A stretch of 64,000 nt of DNA from Adineta steineri (taxonomy: Eukaryota; Rotifera; Eurotatoria; Adinetida; Adinetidae), in the NCBI GenBank assembly GCA_905250115.1, contig CAJNOI010000053.1:401947-465946 (forward strand), read 5' to 3'. The position numbers and the translations under genes are program-made. Shown one piece after another: positions 50,701 to 57,837 of this stretch; the stretch's first letter is position 1; the number at the start of each line of letters is the position of its first letter. The notes beneath the pieces were generated by a model. It was not told the origin of the DNA and ran no database searches. It was given only the letters and a program-made list of their open reading frames with translations.

Positions 50701-51362
50701 AGAGTAGACACAGATGCAGTTGATTACAATCATATGAATGGTATTATACTTGACGATTCATGTCATCTTTCGCCGTATAGTCTACAACATGAAAGTAATG
50801 GAGGAAAGTTTGACTTAGAAGTTTCACTCATTTACGACAAAACGACCGAAGCAATTGACTGCACATGGAGTTACTTGCTTGATGCTTTTGAAAAGTCCAT
50901 CATTGATGCACACGCTAATCATTTTAATCTATTGCTTACTCAACTGTTTGAGTCGAATTCTCATACACAACTGCAATTACCACTAAGCAAGATCATTAGA
51001 TTCAAAAAAGAAAATACTATTAATTATCAGGTAATTCAATCGATTTTGTCACTTATATAACCATTTATTATTTTTTTCTTTAGGAAAATAATTTATCTAC
51101 ATCATCAGTAGGATCAATAGTTGAAACGCATCAAAAGCAAGAATTTATCAATCGTATACGAAATGTCTTTTGTCGAGTTCTCGGCTGTACAGTAACTGAT
51201 ATAAATGATGATAAATCATTTTTCGAACAAGGTGGCACATCTCTCAAAGCTTTACAAGTAATTACTTTATTACAACAACATGTTTCATTTCAAATTGATA
51301 CTCAAGACTTTTTTGACCATCCCTCAGTAGCTCATATTGCTCAAACTATCTCAAAAAGCTAA
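23523..51362 (+). CDS. Giant multimodular non-ribosomal peptide synthetase, 21 inferred exons, 5' end missing
   Basis: Assembly-line enzyme that activates amino or related acids as adenylates, loads them on phosphopantetheine arms and condenses them. Domain order: T | C | C-A-T | C | C-A-T | C | C-A-T | C | T. Inferred exons end or start at 23790/23844, 25316/28366, 28929/28982, 30072/30118, 30411/30468, 30798/30856, 31860/31913, 33388/37561, 38127/38181, 39271/39324, 39623/39678, 40008/40071, 41075/41127, 42608/46036, 46599/46656, 47743/47789, 48088/48142, 48472/48529, 49521/49634, 51030/51084. All are GT-AG and every phase agrees, with no frameshift or stop over about 16.2 kb. Seventeen introns are 45-112 bases; three are 3-4.2 kb. 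Three A domains give at least three activation steps; any earlier module is cut off. No thioesterase or reductase is visible. NRPS genes in bdelloids are regarded as horizontally acquired. Confidence 0.9.
23844..25316 (+). CDS. NRPS condensation domain C1a
   Basis: Begins QASFAQERIFLDEQ, the C1 core motif region. The active site is NIHHSAFDG (about 24297-24320), the full HHxxxDG. MIGMFVSTLPYRI matches the C5 region. The domain ends with LSLILPEE and CRQ before a phase-1 donor at 25317. Reading through the donor gives GLLIYS and a stop, a pattern seen at the same position in both sister copies. Confidence 0.85.
25317..28365 (+). other. Long NRPS intron 1 (3,049 bases)
   Basis: Joins C1a (ending in a single G) to C2a (starting CA CCA) in phase 1, rebuilding Ala-Pro-Ala-Ser-Phe. 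It is collinear with introns 2 and 3 in many blocks, for example CTTTGACTGAATGATTT...GTGATTTATAAAAGAT (about 26785) against the same text in intron 3 (about 44255). It holds a 1.14 kb insertion absent from both sisters. Open frame 26229-26570 has no support as a gene. Confidence 0.75.
27022..28161. mobile_element. 1.14 kb TIR element in NRPS intron 1
   Basis: The ends CCCAGGTCGAAAGT... (27022) and its imperfect complement ...CTCTCGACCTGGG (to 28161) match over about 40 bases, including a TGTCGGATC block. GAA flanks both sides as a possible 3-bp duplication. The interior is rich in TCCGA/TCGGA repeats at both ends and has a TATAGGGGTATAGGTATAA-type minisatellite (about 27535-27700). Introns 2 and 3 lack it at the matching position. 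No transposase. Confidence 0.7.
28366..31860 (+). CDS. NRPS complete module 1: C2a-A1-T1
   Basis: Five exons. C2a starts PASFAQARIWHDEQ; its active site is HHAMFDS (about 28814-28834), with His-His-Asp kept but the final Gly lost. A1 has YIIFTSGSTGIPKAV (A3), CSFDVHVLDV (A4), NMYGPAEATVDS (A5), FYRTGDL (A7), GRKDHQIKLHGQRIELGEIE (A8) and NANGKIDRK (A10 Lys). T1 has FTIGGHSLLLMQL. Pocket residues read by eye at the Stachelhaus positions: D V L L V S M V D K. The intron at 30799-30855 is 57 bases, a multiple of three without a stop, and would be missed by a simple frame scan. Sister modules show it is spliced. Confidence 0.88.
31913..33388 (+). CDS. NRPS condensation domain C1b
   Basis: Single exon after a 52-base intron; starts ARASFAQERIFLDEQ. 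The active site is NIHHSAFDG (about 32367-32390) and the C5 block is MIGMFVSTLPYRI. It is collinear with C1a and C1c and ends at a phase-1 donor (33389). Read-through gives GMLIYV and a stop. Confidence 0.88.
34442..36017. mobile_element. 1.58 kb hAT-like element in NRPS intron 2
   Basis: The terminal inverted repeats are CAGAGATGTGCACGGC at the left and the complement of CAGAGATGTGTACCGC at the right. CAGAG ends fit the hAT consensus. Flanks GTCAATAG and GTCACTTG agree at six of eight bases, consistent with an aged 8-bp target duplication. Intron 1 has an uninterrupted equivalent (ATGTCCCTGATCG at about 25811). No transposase frame is recognised. Confidence 0.72.
34934..35557. repeat. 620-base imperfect palindrome nested in the hAT-like element
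   Basis: The left arm from CGCTATGATTTCTAATAGC pairs with a right arm ending GCTATTTGAGATCATAGCG. Further pairs are GATCATTTCGGTAAAAACAA with TTGTTTTTACCGAAATGATC, and the centre is near 35246. A run of C follows the right arm. It probably represents a foldback element inserted into the hAT-like element. Confidence 0.8.
37561..41075 (+). CDS. NRPS complete module 2: C2b-A2-T2
   Basis: Same five-exon structure as module 1. The C2b active site is HHASFDV (about 38013), again without the last Gly. A2 has YIIFTSGSTGTPKAV, CTFDAHVQEI (A4), NLYGPAEATLGS (A5), FYRTGDL, GRKDFQIKLHGQRIELGEIE and NANGKIDRK. T2 has FTIGGHSLLLMQL (about 40880). Pocket residues by eye: D A Q L L C L L G K, unlike module 1. 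From the A8 motif through T2 the DNA is nearly identical to module 1, while the core of A2 is clearly different. Confidence 0.88.
41127..42608 (+). CDS. NRPS condensation domain C1c
   Basis: Starts ARASFAQERIFLDEQ after a 51-base intron. The active site is NIHHSAFDG (about 41587-41610), with MIGMFVSTLPYRI for C5. It is very close to C1b. The phase-1 donor is at 42609; read-through gives GWLIYI and a TAG stop. Confidence 0.88.
42609..46035 (+). other. Long NRPS intron 3 (3,427 bases)
   Basis: Homologous to introns 1 and 2 (for example around 44090-44310) but lacks both of their insertions. It carries its own inverted duplication (44744-44945 against 45478-45695). The acceptor TTTTTTAG ends at 46035. 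Small open frames such as 42736-42939 and 44426-44635 are unsupported. Confidence 0.75.
44744..45695. repeat. Inverted duplication inside NRPS intron 3
   Basis: The left arm (44744-44945, inverted) and the right arm (45478-45695, direct) share GGGTTTCTTCGTTTCATTTT, TAGAGAATTTGACGA and GCATCTTTTGGA blocks over about 200 bases. A more distant direct copy of the same intron segment is at about 44085-44230. This intron segment therefore exists three times here but once in introns 1 and 2. Confidence 0.75.
46036..49521 (+). CDS. NRPS complete module 3: C2c-A3-T3
   Basis: Five exons as in modules 1 and 2. C2c has HHAMFDF (about 46484), the Gly again replaced. A3 has YIIFTSGSTGTPKAV, CSFDIHVQEI (A4), NLYGPAETTIAS (A5), FYRTGDL, GRKDHQIKLHGQRIELGEIE and NANGKIDRK. 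T3 is more divergent, FFSLGGNSLSLMHL (about 49325). Pocket residues by eye: D I Q L L S L I A K. After A10 the linker and T3 do not belong to the module 1-2 type, marking the end of the duplicated array. Confidence 0.88.
49634..51030 (+). CDS. NRPS terminal condensation domain
   Basis: Starts PASYVQTSVWLAERIRF after a 112-base intron. The active site is NFHHGSFDG (about 50052-50076), full HHxxxDG. SIIGMFVNVLPCRI matches C5. It follows T3 directly, with no second C domain. Terminal C domains in fungal NRPSs can release or cyclise the product; whether this one does so is inference. Confidence 0.85.
51084..51362 (+). CDS. NRPS last exon: C-terminal carrier (T) domain and stop
   Basis: A phase-0 join across a 53-base intron (51031-51083) gives a compact carrier domain with FFEQGGTSLKALQV (Ser for phosphopantetheine) and DFFDHPSVAHIAQTIS. 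It ends at TAA 51360-51362. This exon has no ATG and is found only by splicing. The T domain type differs from the array T domains. A final T after a C, with nothing behind it, is unusual. Confidence 0.85.
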   Translation, partial: ENNLSTSSVGSIVETHQKQEFINRIRNVFCRVLGCTVTDINDDKSFFEQGGTSLKALQVITLLQQHVSFQIDTQDFFDHPSVAHIAQTISKS

Positions 51363-51433
51363 TCTTATTTTACATGACAAATTATTCATATTTTAACAAA
51401 ATCTAACATTTTTTTCTTTTACTAACAAATGAA

Positions 51434-51439
51434 AATAAA
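51434..51439 (+). promoter_or_regulatory. Probable polyadenylation signal of the NRPS gene
   Basis: AATAAA about 70 bases after the NRPS stop codon; the DNA beyond has no NRPS homology. Confidence 0.5.
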
Positions 51440-51878
51440 TACGATTATTAACCACAGTATGTTGTTTGCTCAAGTTTTCTATTGTATATCGTATTAAATG
51501 ACAATAATAACTTTTTTAACATTCAAAAAAGACATCTTGCACATATAATCATATCATATGTACAGTGAGTATCAAATTTGATCAATAAGATTTATTTTTC
51601 AGTTTTTTTCGCACTCTTTAATGCTAAAAAGAATAAACAATAGAAAAGAAAATACGCGTAGGTAATATTCTTATTATTCATTGGTTTATTCATCACTAAG
51701 AACGCTCAAAAAATCTTGTTATCCTTTATTGCTAATCTTTTTCGTAAGTTGTATCTTTAATAATGGAACTATTACTTACTTTTTCTTGTTGAAAAATCAT
51801 TGTACTGAGATTATTAAAAAGTTCCCATTCCTTCTAGTGTCATCAAAGCAACAGACAAAATAAGAAATAAATATTTTA
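51440..51878. other. Non-coding spacer
   Basis: AT-rich spacer between the NRPS 3' end and the GTPase fragment. The open frame 51681-51863 shows no motif. Confidence 0.4.
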
Positions 51879-52031
51879 TTATTAGGTTCAACAGGTGTTG
51901 GTAAATCAACATTCATTAATGCATTGGCTAATTATTTGGTTAATGATACACTTGAAACAGTAGCCAATGATCATATTCAAGTCTTTATTCCATTTAAGTT
52001 TAATTTTACTGACCGGAACCTCGTCCGATAA
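51879..52031 (+). pseudogene. P-loop GTPase fragment (AIG1/septin-like G1 region)
   Basis: A frame without a start codon reads LLGSTGVGKSTFINALANYL, a G1/P-loop motif with the typical following helix, then VFIPFKFNFT and a TAA at 52029-52031. An AG at 51884-51885 could be a splice acceptor, so this may be one exon of a larger gene. Downstream DNA turns into a foldback repeat at once, so the remainder is lost or displaced. A weak candidate for a continuation lies near 54813 (GETMIIEIIVDP). Confidence 0.6.
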
Positions 52032-52038
52032 GAAAATA

Positions 52039-52402
52039 AGGGTGAGGGTGAGGGTGTGGGTTAAAGTGGTGATATATCTAAGCCCGCCGCAGCGGTGAAT
52101 AATCATCGCTGACATACCGATCCACAGTGAAGATGTACAAATAGGGTACAAATGAAGAGGAATAGTACTCGTCTGTAGAACAATCTTGAGGGTGAATGTG
52201 ATGAAAGGTAGAAGAGATCGATACCGGGGTCGTTTCATCATCCTATGATCAACCTAAAAGAATGTTCTACAGATGAGTACTATACCTCTTTACCTGGACT
52301 CTATTTATACATCTTCACTGTGGTTTGGTATACCAATGACGGCTATTCACCGCTGCGGTGAGCTTAGATATATCACCACTTTAACCCTCACCCTCACCCT
52401 CA
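52039..52402. mobile_element. Foldback element with GGGTGA-rich ends
   Basis: The arms, about 52039-52191 and 52256-52402, are inverted copies. They share AGGGTGAGGGTGAGGGT, TTAAAGTGGTGATATATCTA, CCGCAGCGGTGAATA and TCTGTAGAACA blocks. The ends are built of a telomere-like GGGTGA simple repeat. No coding content; the open frames on both strands are mirror images of each other. Confidence 0.75.
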
Positions 52403-52426
52403 AGATAGTTCAATCCTGCTATGTCC

Positions 52427-52780
52427 GAGTTCAAGCTATTTTGGCCCTGAAAGTCATGTTTTGAAAAACTGATGATTTTTTTATAAAGTTTGACCAAAGG
52501 TTTTTGGGGTCGGGAAATCCGAATTCATAGTTGATTCCTGGAGAAAAAAAATAGTTTGTTTTTTTCCACCAAAAATTTTTTTCCGCTAGTTTTTAGTAAA
52601 AAAATCTTAAAAAAACTTGTTTAGCAGTTAAAAAGTTTTTAGTAAAAATAAATAAACTATTTTTTTCCAGAAATCAACTATAGATTCGGATTCCTGACCG
52701 CGAAAACCTTTGGTCAAACTTTATAAAAAATCAGTTGTTTTTCAGAACATGACTTCCAGGGCCAATAAAGCTTGAACTCT
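52427..52780. mobile_element. Second foldback element, 25 bases after the first
   Basis: The arms, about 52427-52570 and 52640-52780, share GAGTTCAAGCT, TGGCCCTG, AAGTCATG and ACTTTATAAAAAATCAG/its complement, with TTTGACCAAAGGTTTT pairing to AAAACCTTTGGTCAAA. The loop is A/T rich. Probably a MITE of a different family from its neighbour. Confidence 0.78.
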
Positions 52781-53440
52781 AATTGAACTGGAACTTGAAA
52801 GTTGGAGCTCGATCGAGTTCGAGTATGTAGATTCGAGTTCAATCTCATCAAACTTAAACGATTTGGGTTTGGTGCATGTCAAATAAGACTCGCAAAGAAG
52901 AGGTATTAGACTTGATTTGCCAGTGAAAAGTATACTTTTCTTTGGTGCGCTCATTCTATAACGTTCATGGCATTGCCGTGATGTACAATAAAAAAATCCG
53001 TCGAATTAGATTGATCATAAACAGAAGAAAAATCAATTGATTTTTAATTGCGTCATTCTGTGCTTGAATGGAAGACATTGTTGTTTACCAAAGTCATCAT
53101 CGAATGTTTGTCAAATGATGCCTGAAATAATCTGTAAAGAAGCAAAATATAGCTATCAACTTTTTTCGTCGTTCGGAGAAGACCGAGACAGAATGAATAT
53201 TGGTGTTCTCTGTGGGCACTGACGGTGTGCTTTCGTTATTTCATTTCTTATCTCTAGAGGACAGGTTGTGCTTTTGATGACGTTGTAAAATACGATGGGT
53301 TAGAAAATGCCAAAGCAAAACATCGTATATATATATATATATAGATACAGAAAGTGATATCGCACTATGAAGAGTCGAACAGGTGAGGGAACACTGTCAC
53401 ACGTTTCGTACTTTACGCGTCGTGTTTAGTAATATATAAG
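52781..53440. other. Non-coding stretch upstream of the TPR pseudogene
   Basis: There is a GAGTTCGA-rich block at about 52800-52850 and a TA microsatellite at about 53326-53343. Any promoter of the downstream gene would lie here, but no clear element was identified apart from the TA tract. Confidence 0.4.
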
Positions 53441-54513
53441 ATGGGGACAACGAACTCTATACTAAGTACGCCATCGAAACAGGCAAGCGAGTTACCCACA
53501 ATAACCACTACTACTGCTGCTAGTGCTCAGACACAGAATGAGTCTTACTTCTCTACAGATGTCGAGGTAACAACAAGACACCAAAATACTTCACGACCTA
53601 TGCGATTACATGTTATTGAGAATTTCATTGTTGTCTGGCTGGATTCAAACATCAATAGCAACAATAAAGAAACAAGAGATTCAATTACTCAGCTTCGACG
53701 TATCGCCTCTTCGATTAAAACGTTCACTAAAGCTGATGAATGTATCGATTTTCTTACGGATTTAAATGACGAAAAAATCTTCGTTATTATATATTCATGG
53801 GAGAATACTCGACCGCACTCTTACACTGTGAGGAGGCGCTTGAAATTCAGAAGAAATCTCTTCCATCCAATCATCCAATGCTAGCTACCATCCACAACAA
53901 CATTAGTACGGTGCATAGCGAGATGGGAGATAATTCCATTGCACTCTCATACTTCGAGAAGGCGCTTGAAATCCAGCAGATATCTCTACCAATCAATTAT
54001 CCATCCATGGTTATCACCCACAACAACATTAGTACGAGGTATCTATTAATGAAAAAATACTCGACTGCACTCCCATATTTTGAGAAGATGTATGAAATTC
54101 AGCAGAAATCTCTTCCAATTAATCACCCATCTATGGCAACCACCTACAACAAAATTGGTTTGGCGTACCTTTCAATGCGAAAATACCTGACTGTACTCTC
54201 ATACTTTGAGAAAATGCTTGAAATTCAGCAGAACTCTCTTCCAATCAATCACCCATCCATGGCTTCCACCTATAACAATATTGGTACGGCGTATCTTTCA
54301 ATACGAAAATACACGAGTGCACTCTTATGCTTTGAGAAGAGGCTTGAGCAGAAATCTCTGCCATCCAATCACCCATCAATGGCTATCATCTACAACAACA
54401 TTGATGCGGCGTACCTCTCAATGCGAAAGTACACGATCGCACTTTCATATATTAAGAAGGCGCGTGAAATCTCTCCCAATCAACCATCCATATATGGTTG
54501 CCTAATACAATAA
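53441..54513 (+). pseudogene. TPR (kinesin-light-chain-like) gene with its middle deleted
   Basis: The first part (ATG 53441) starts MGTTNS, a possible myristoylation site, then a Ser/Thr-rich stretch and ENFIVVWLDSNINSNNKET and FTKADECIDFLTDLNDEKIF. This resembles the N-terminus of a bdelloid protein family that normally has a central ADP-ribosyltransferase-like domain (from memory). Just after FVIIYS the frame meets TPR-coding DNA in the wrong phase. The TPR frame starts at 53797 and holds about five 42-residue repeats of the type YSTALPYFEKMYEIQQKSLP, INHPSMATTYNKIGLAYL. The central domain is thus missing, and a further decayed repeat continues to about 54590. The N-terminal frame stops at 53884 inside the TPR DNA. 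Confidence 0.7.
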
Positions 54514-54599
54514 CATTGGTGCAGTACATCATTTCAACAAAAAGTGTTCGACTGCACTCTCATACTTCTTAGACAATGCTCGAAATTGATCTTTGAGTT

Positions 54600-55566
54600 T
54601 GTCGGTTCTTACTGTATCACGTTACTTTTTATTCACTTCTTAAAAATGCTGATTCTGATTCGATTAATTCAGTGAGTTTTATTTGTGCTGCGATAAAACG
54701 ACAAATATAGAAGATGGAGGCTACATTCCAAGAATGGAAAAATAATCCATTTCCATTTGGAGACAAATCTAAGACATCATAGATTGAAAGTAAAACATTT
54801 TTGTATTATTAGGAGAGACAATGATTATCGAAATTATTGTCGATCCAATCAAACATGTGTCAGAGTCTCAAAGTCAGCAAGTTGTTTTAGGTAACAAAAA
54901 AAGTTCGTTCATGTTCAAACATTGAATTCAGGACATTATTACCTTTCGTCAGTAACGGATAGGCATCCTTTCACTTTCCAAGCTGTGAAAGTGAAGCTCG
55001 ATACTTTCTGACATTTGCTGCTGCATTAACAGGTTAGTCGCATCCGGTTCGCTTGTATTTATTCGTATTCTTTTCCAAGATTATGACATATTTCACTGGT
55101 AGTAATCATTTGTATTGTAGCTCTTTCGAAGAACATCCCCACATCAGGAGTAGATGCATAATTTGACTTCGAAAATAAGTGAGATTTCAAAATTTCATTG
55201 GTACCTACATACCGTAAAGCCAAAGATATAGTTTATCATAGTTATAGTCACAGTTCATATAGGCATATTCTAATCTCTTTTATACTGTCAGCTCACTTGT
55301 GCATAAAGGTCTCGAATTTACAGTCTTATACTTGCTTAAGTGTTTTGTTTCTCATGTATCGGCACAATAAATAAATACTACAGATATTGAATCATTATAA
55401 GGTACTAACATTCATTCACCATTTTGTTTCCCACCATCCAACTTCAATATCTAAGCAACCACTGAATATTATTGAATGTTTATTCGGATAATTTTCCATA
55501 GTAACGAACTCAAAGCTGCCTGATGACACCCTTAAGAAGGTCCAACAAATTGTAGTTTGCTTGACT
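54600..55566. other. Degenerate stretch between pseudogenes
   Basis: No intact frame. A short piece at about 54813-54890 (GETMIIEIIVDP) might be a scrap of the GTPase seen at 51879, which would mean everything between was inserted; weak. A CTTTCAC/GTGAAAG stem lies near 54970. Confidence 0.35.
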
Positions 55567-55590
55567 CACCCTCACACCCTCACCCTCAAA
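55567..55590. repeat. CACCCT simple repeat
   Basis: Short C-rich CACCCTCACACCCTCACC tract, related to the GGGTGA ends of the foldback element at 52039-52402. It abuts the recognisable start of the GH5-like remnant. Confidence 0.7.
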
Positions 55591-55596
55591 CCACCC

Positions 55597-56153
55597 ATTG
55601 GTTTATGTGACATTGATGTGATCAAAATCATACGTACATGTCAAACACATGAAATTGATTGGCTCGTCTGGGTATGAAAACTCAACAATTATCCCGATTT
55701 AAGTAACAATTGGGCGGAAAATAGTTTAAAAAGCTGGGGAAAAGTAGTGATTGATGGAATATATGGAACAAAAATTACTATCATCGCTTCTGTTTTCACC
55801 GAAACAACAGGCTGTGGAAGTTAGTATGGATTTCCAATTTGTTTTAGTGCAGCTTTTGATCCTGACCGTGATGGATTTGGATGGGAACAGGCCTCCCGAT
55901 TAAGGAGGAGGGGAGAATGGGAATATCCCCCTCCCTGAATTTTCTCTGTGACCATGGGAGACTTTCTCCCTGGGTTTCTCCCCTCCCTGGATGAAAGCTT
56001 TGGATGGGAAAATGAACAAACTTGTCTTTTTTTTATGTTAAAGATTGTGGAACTTTAAATGGATTTCCAATATGTTGTAATGCTAATTCAGATCTCGATG
56101 GAGATGGATTTGGATGGAAGAATCATCAAAGTTGTATAGTCGAAAAGAACTGA
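55597..56153 (+). pseudogene. C-terminal remnant of a secreted GH5-like glycosidase with CBM10-like repeats
   Basis: One frame reads IGLCDIDVIKIIRTCQ, HEIDWLVWV, then (after TGA) NNWAENSLKSWGKVVIDG and YGTKIT, which resembles the end of GH5 mannanase/cellulase-type domains. After a TAG comes GFPICFSAAFDPDRDGFGWE, a carbohydrate-binding repeat of the CBM10-like D-D-DG-GWE type. A second repeat is NGFPICCNANSDLDGDGFGW (about 56062-56135), ending at a stop at 56151-56153. Two in-frame stops and an insertion at 55888-56010 show decay. The N-terminal catalytic part is missing. GH5-type enzymes in bdelloids are usually viewed as foreign genes. Confidence 0.65.
55888..56010. mobile_element. Short insertion inside the CBM-like repeat with 12-base duplication
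   Basis: TTTGGATGGGAA occurs at 55876-55887 and again at 55999-56010, flanking about 111 bases of GGGAGG/CCTCCC-rich DNA that interrupts the GFGWE-coding region. The coding sense resumes as ENEQTC after the second copy. It looks like an insertion with target duplication, or a template-slip duplication. Confidence 0.55.
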
Positions 56154-56610
56154 TGTTATTTTTAATATACTTTAAAATTAAACATATTTGAGACTTATTG
56201 TGAAAATTTATTTAACAGTTTTAAAATCTACGATCGTATTTTGATATATAGAGGATAGAGTGATAGGGTTATTTATATGTCACTTCTTATTACAAAATTA
56301 TTTATTTGTTTTATCTTTTACTCTGTCTATAATCGTTATGCAATATGCTTTTTAACTATTATCAATCGGCTGATTTAAGAGAGAAGGCATAGCATTGATT
56401 AATAGCTTTTAAAATAAAGACATTTTTGTCAACAACTGTATTCTTTCATCTTTGTATGATATAGTCATTATTTAACTGGACGGCGGAACAATATTCAGAT
56501 TGATAAAGAAACAAAGCATCATTTATCTAGATGACGGTAGGTCATTCAACACAGATATATATATATCTATAAATAATAGATGCATTGCGAAGATTTATTG
56601 AATAAAACCA
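56154..56610. other. Spacer upstream of the F-box gene
   Basis: AT-rich. A TATATATATAT tract at about 56554-56566 lies 50 bases before the F-box start codon and could serve as a TATA-like promoter element. Confidence 0.4.
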
Positions 56611-57837
56611 ATGATGAATAATTCAACTGTTCAATTACTCGATTTGCCTGATGAAATGCTTATTCAAATATTGAATAAACTCAATAATGTCGATGTACTC
56701 TACTCAGTTTTAGGTGTTAATAAACGATTGAATCGATTGGCATGTGATCCTATATTTACTAATTATCTCGATTTGACAACAAAAATATCAAAGTATGATG
56801 AACGATGTTCTATGTCTAATGTTAGACTTGATCAATTTTGTTCATTTATATTACTTAAAATTCATCATAATATTGAATGTCTTGTTTTGGAATCATCATC
56901 AATGGAACGTATTCTTCTTACTTGCGATTATCCTAAACTTAACAAATTAATTCTATATTCAATCAAACCTGAACTTTTTCTAAACTATTTATCAAGTAAG
57001 AAATTTGATGATGATAAAAGAGAAAGAATTTAATTTTTGTATGTAGATGATTCATCAATCGCATTTATTTTTAAACAAATTACACATCTTGAAGTGATTA
57101 CTATTGAATATGGTAACACAAATTCACAATTCAACTTAAATATGAATGCATATGAATGTCTTTTTTCTGTTTGTCAACGTTTAACTCATTTGAATATTAA
57201 TGCAAAATGTTATCGTAGACAACAATGTGCTTTTCCATCAGCCAATTGTTCATCATCAATTCTAATCGAATTAGATGTTAATGTAGATACTATTGATGAC
57301 TGTTTACGTCTACTTGATGGTCGTTTCAATCAAATGAAAAGTTTTATCGTCAAAATTGATTCTATTGATGCTCCATTATTAAACATTGATAATAAAGTAA
57401 ACAAATTTTTCTTTGAAACGTTGTTATTTAATGTTTTTTTCTAGATTAATCTACTTAATCTGACAACGTTTTTTTTAAGTTGTAGTCAGCCAACCGAGGC
57501 ATATGATGAAGTCATATTGCCTCTGCTTCGACGCATGACCAATATGGAGAAATTGACTTTGGTTCTTTTCGTCGAAAATCGACCAGATTTTATAGATGGT
57601 GCTCATCTCTATAAAGAAATACTTGTTTATATGCCACGAAGAATTCACTTCATGTTTAATATCATAACAATTAATGATCGTGTCGATATCAGTTACTGGC
57701 TCAAGGAGGATGATATTCAAACTAGATACATTATTGATGATGGTGAACCTTATATTTATTGCTGTATTGATTATTTTACAAATGGTATTGGTCGATGTCG
57801 CATATCTACACTTCCATGCATTCAATCGCATCATTAA
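56611..57837 (+). CDS. F-box protein, three exons
   Basis: Exons 56611-56995, 57047-57396 and 57445-57837; introns of 51 and 48 bases with GT-AG ends and matching phases, giving 375 residues. The start at ATG 56611 is MMNNSTVQLLDLPDEMLIQI. The N-terminal LLDLPDEMLIQILNKLNNVDVLYSVLGVNKR region is a clear F-box, the Skp1-binding adaptor of SCF ubiquitin ligases. The rest looks like a leucine-rich substrate-binding part (ITHLEVITIEY, RLTHLNINA, LLRRMTNMEKLTLVLF). Such F-box families are abundant in bdelloids. Coding is intact. AATAAA at 57886-57891 is a likely poly(A) signal. The target is unknown. Confidence 0.85.

Noticed and set aside
53037..53222. 61-codon open frame upstream of the TPR gene
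   Set aside because: No motif, not linked by plausible splice sites, and isolated in non-coding DNA.
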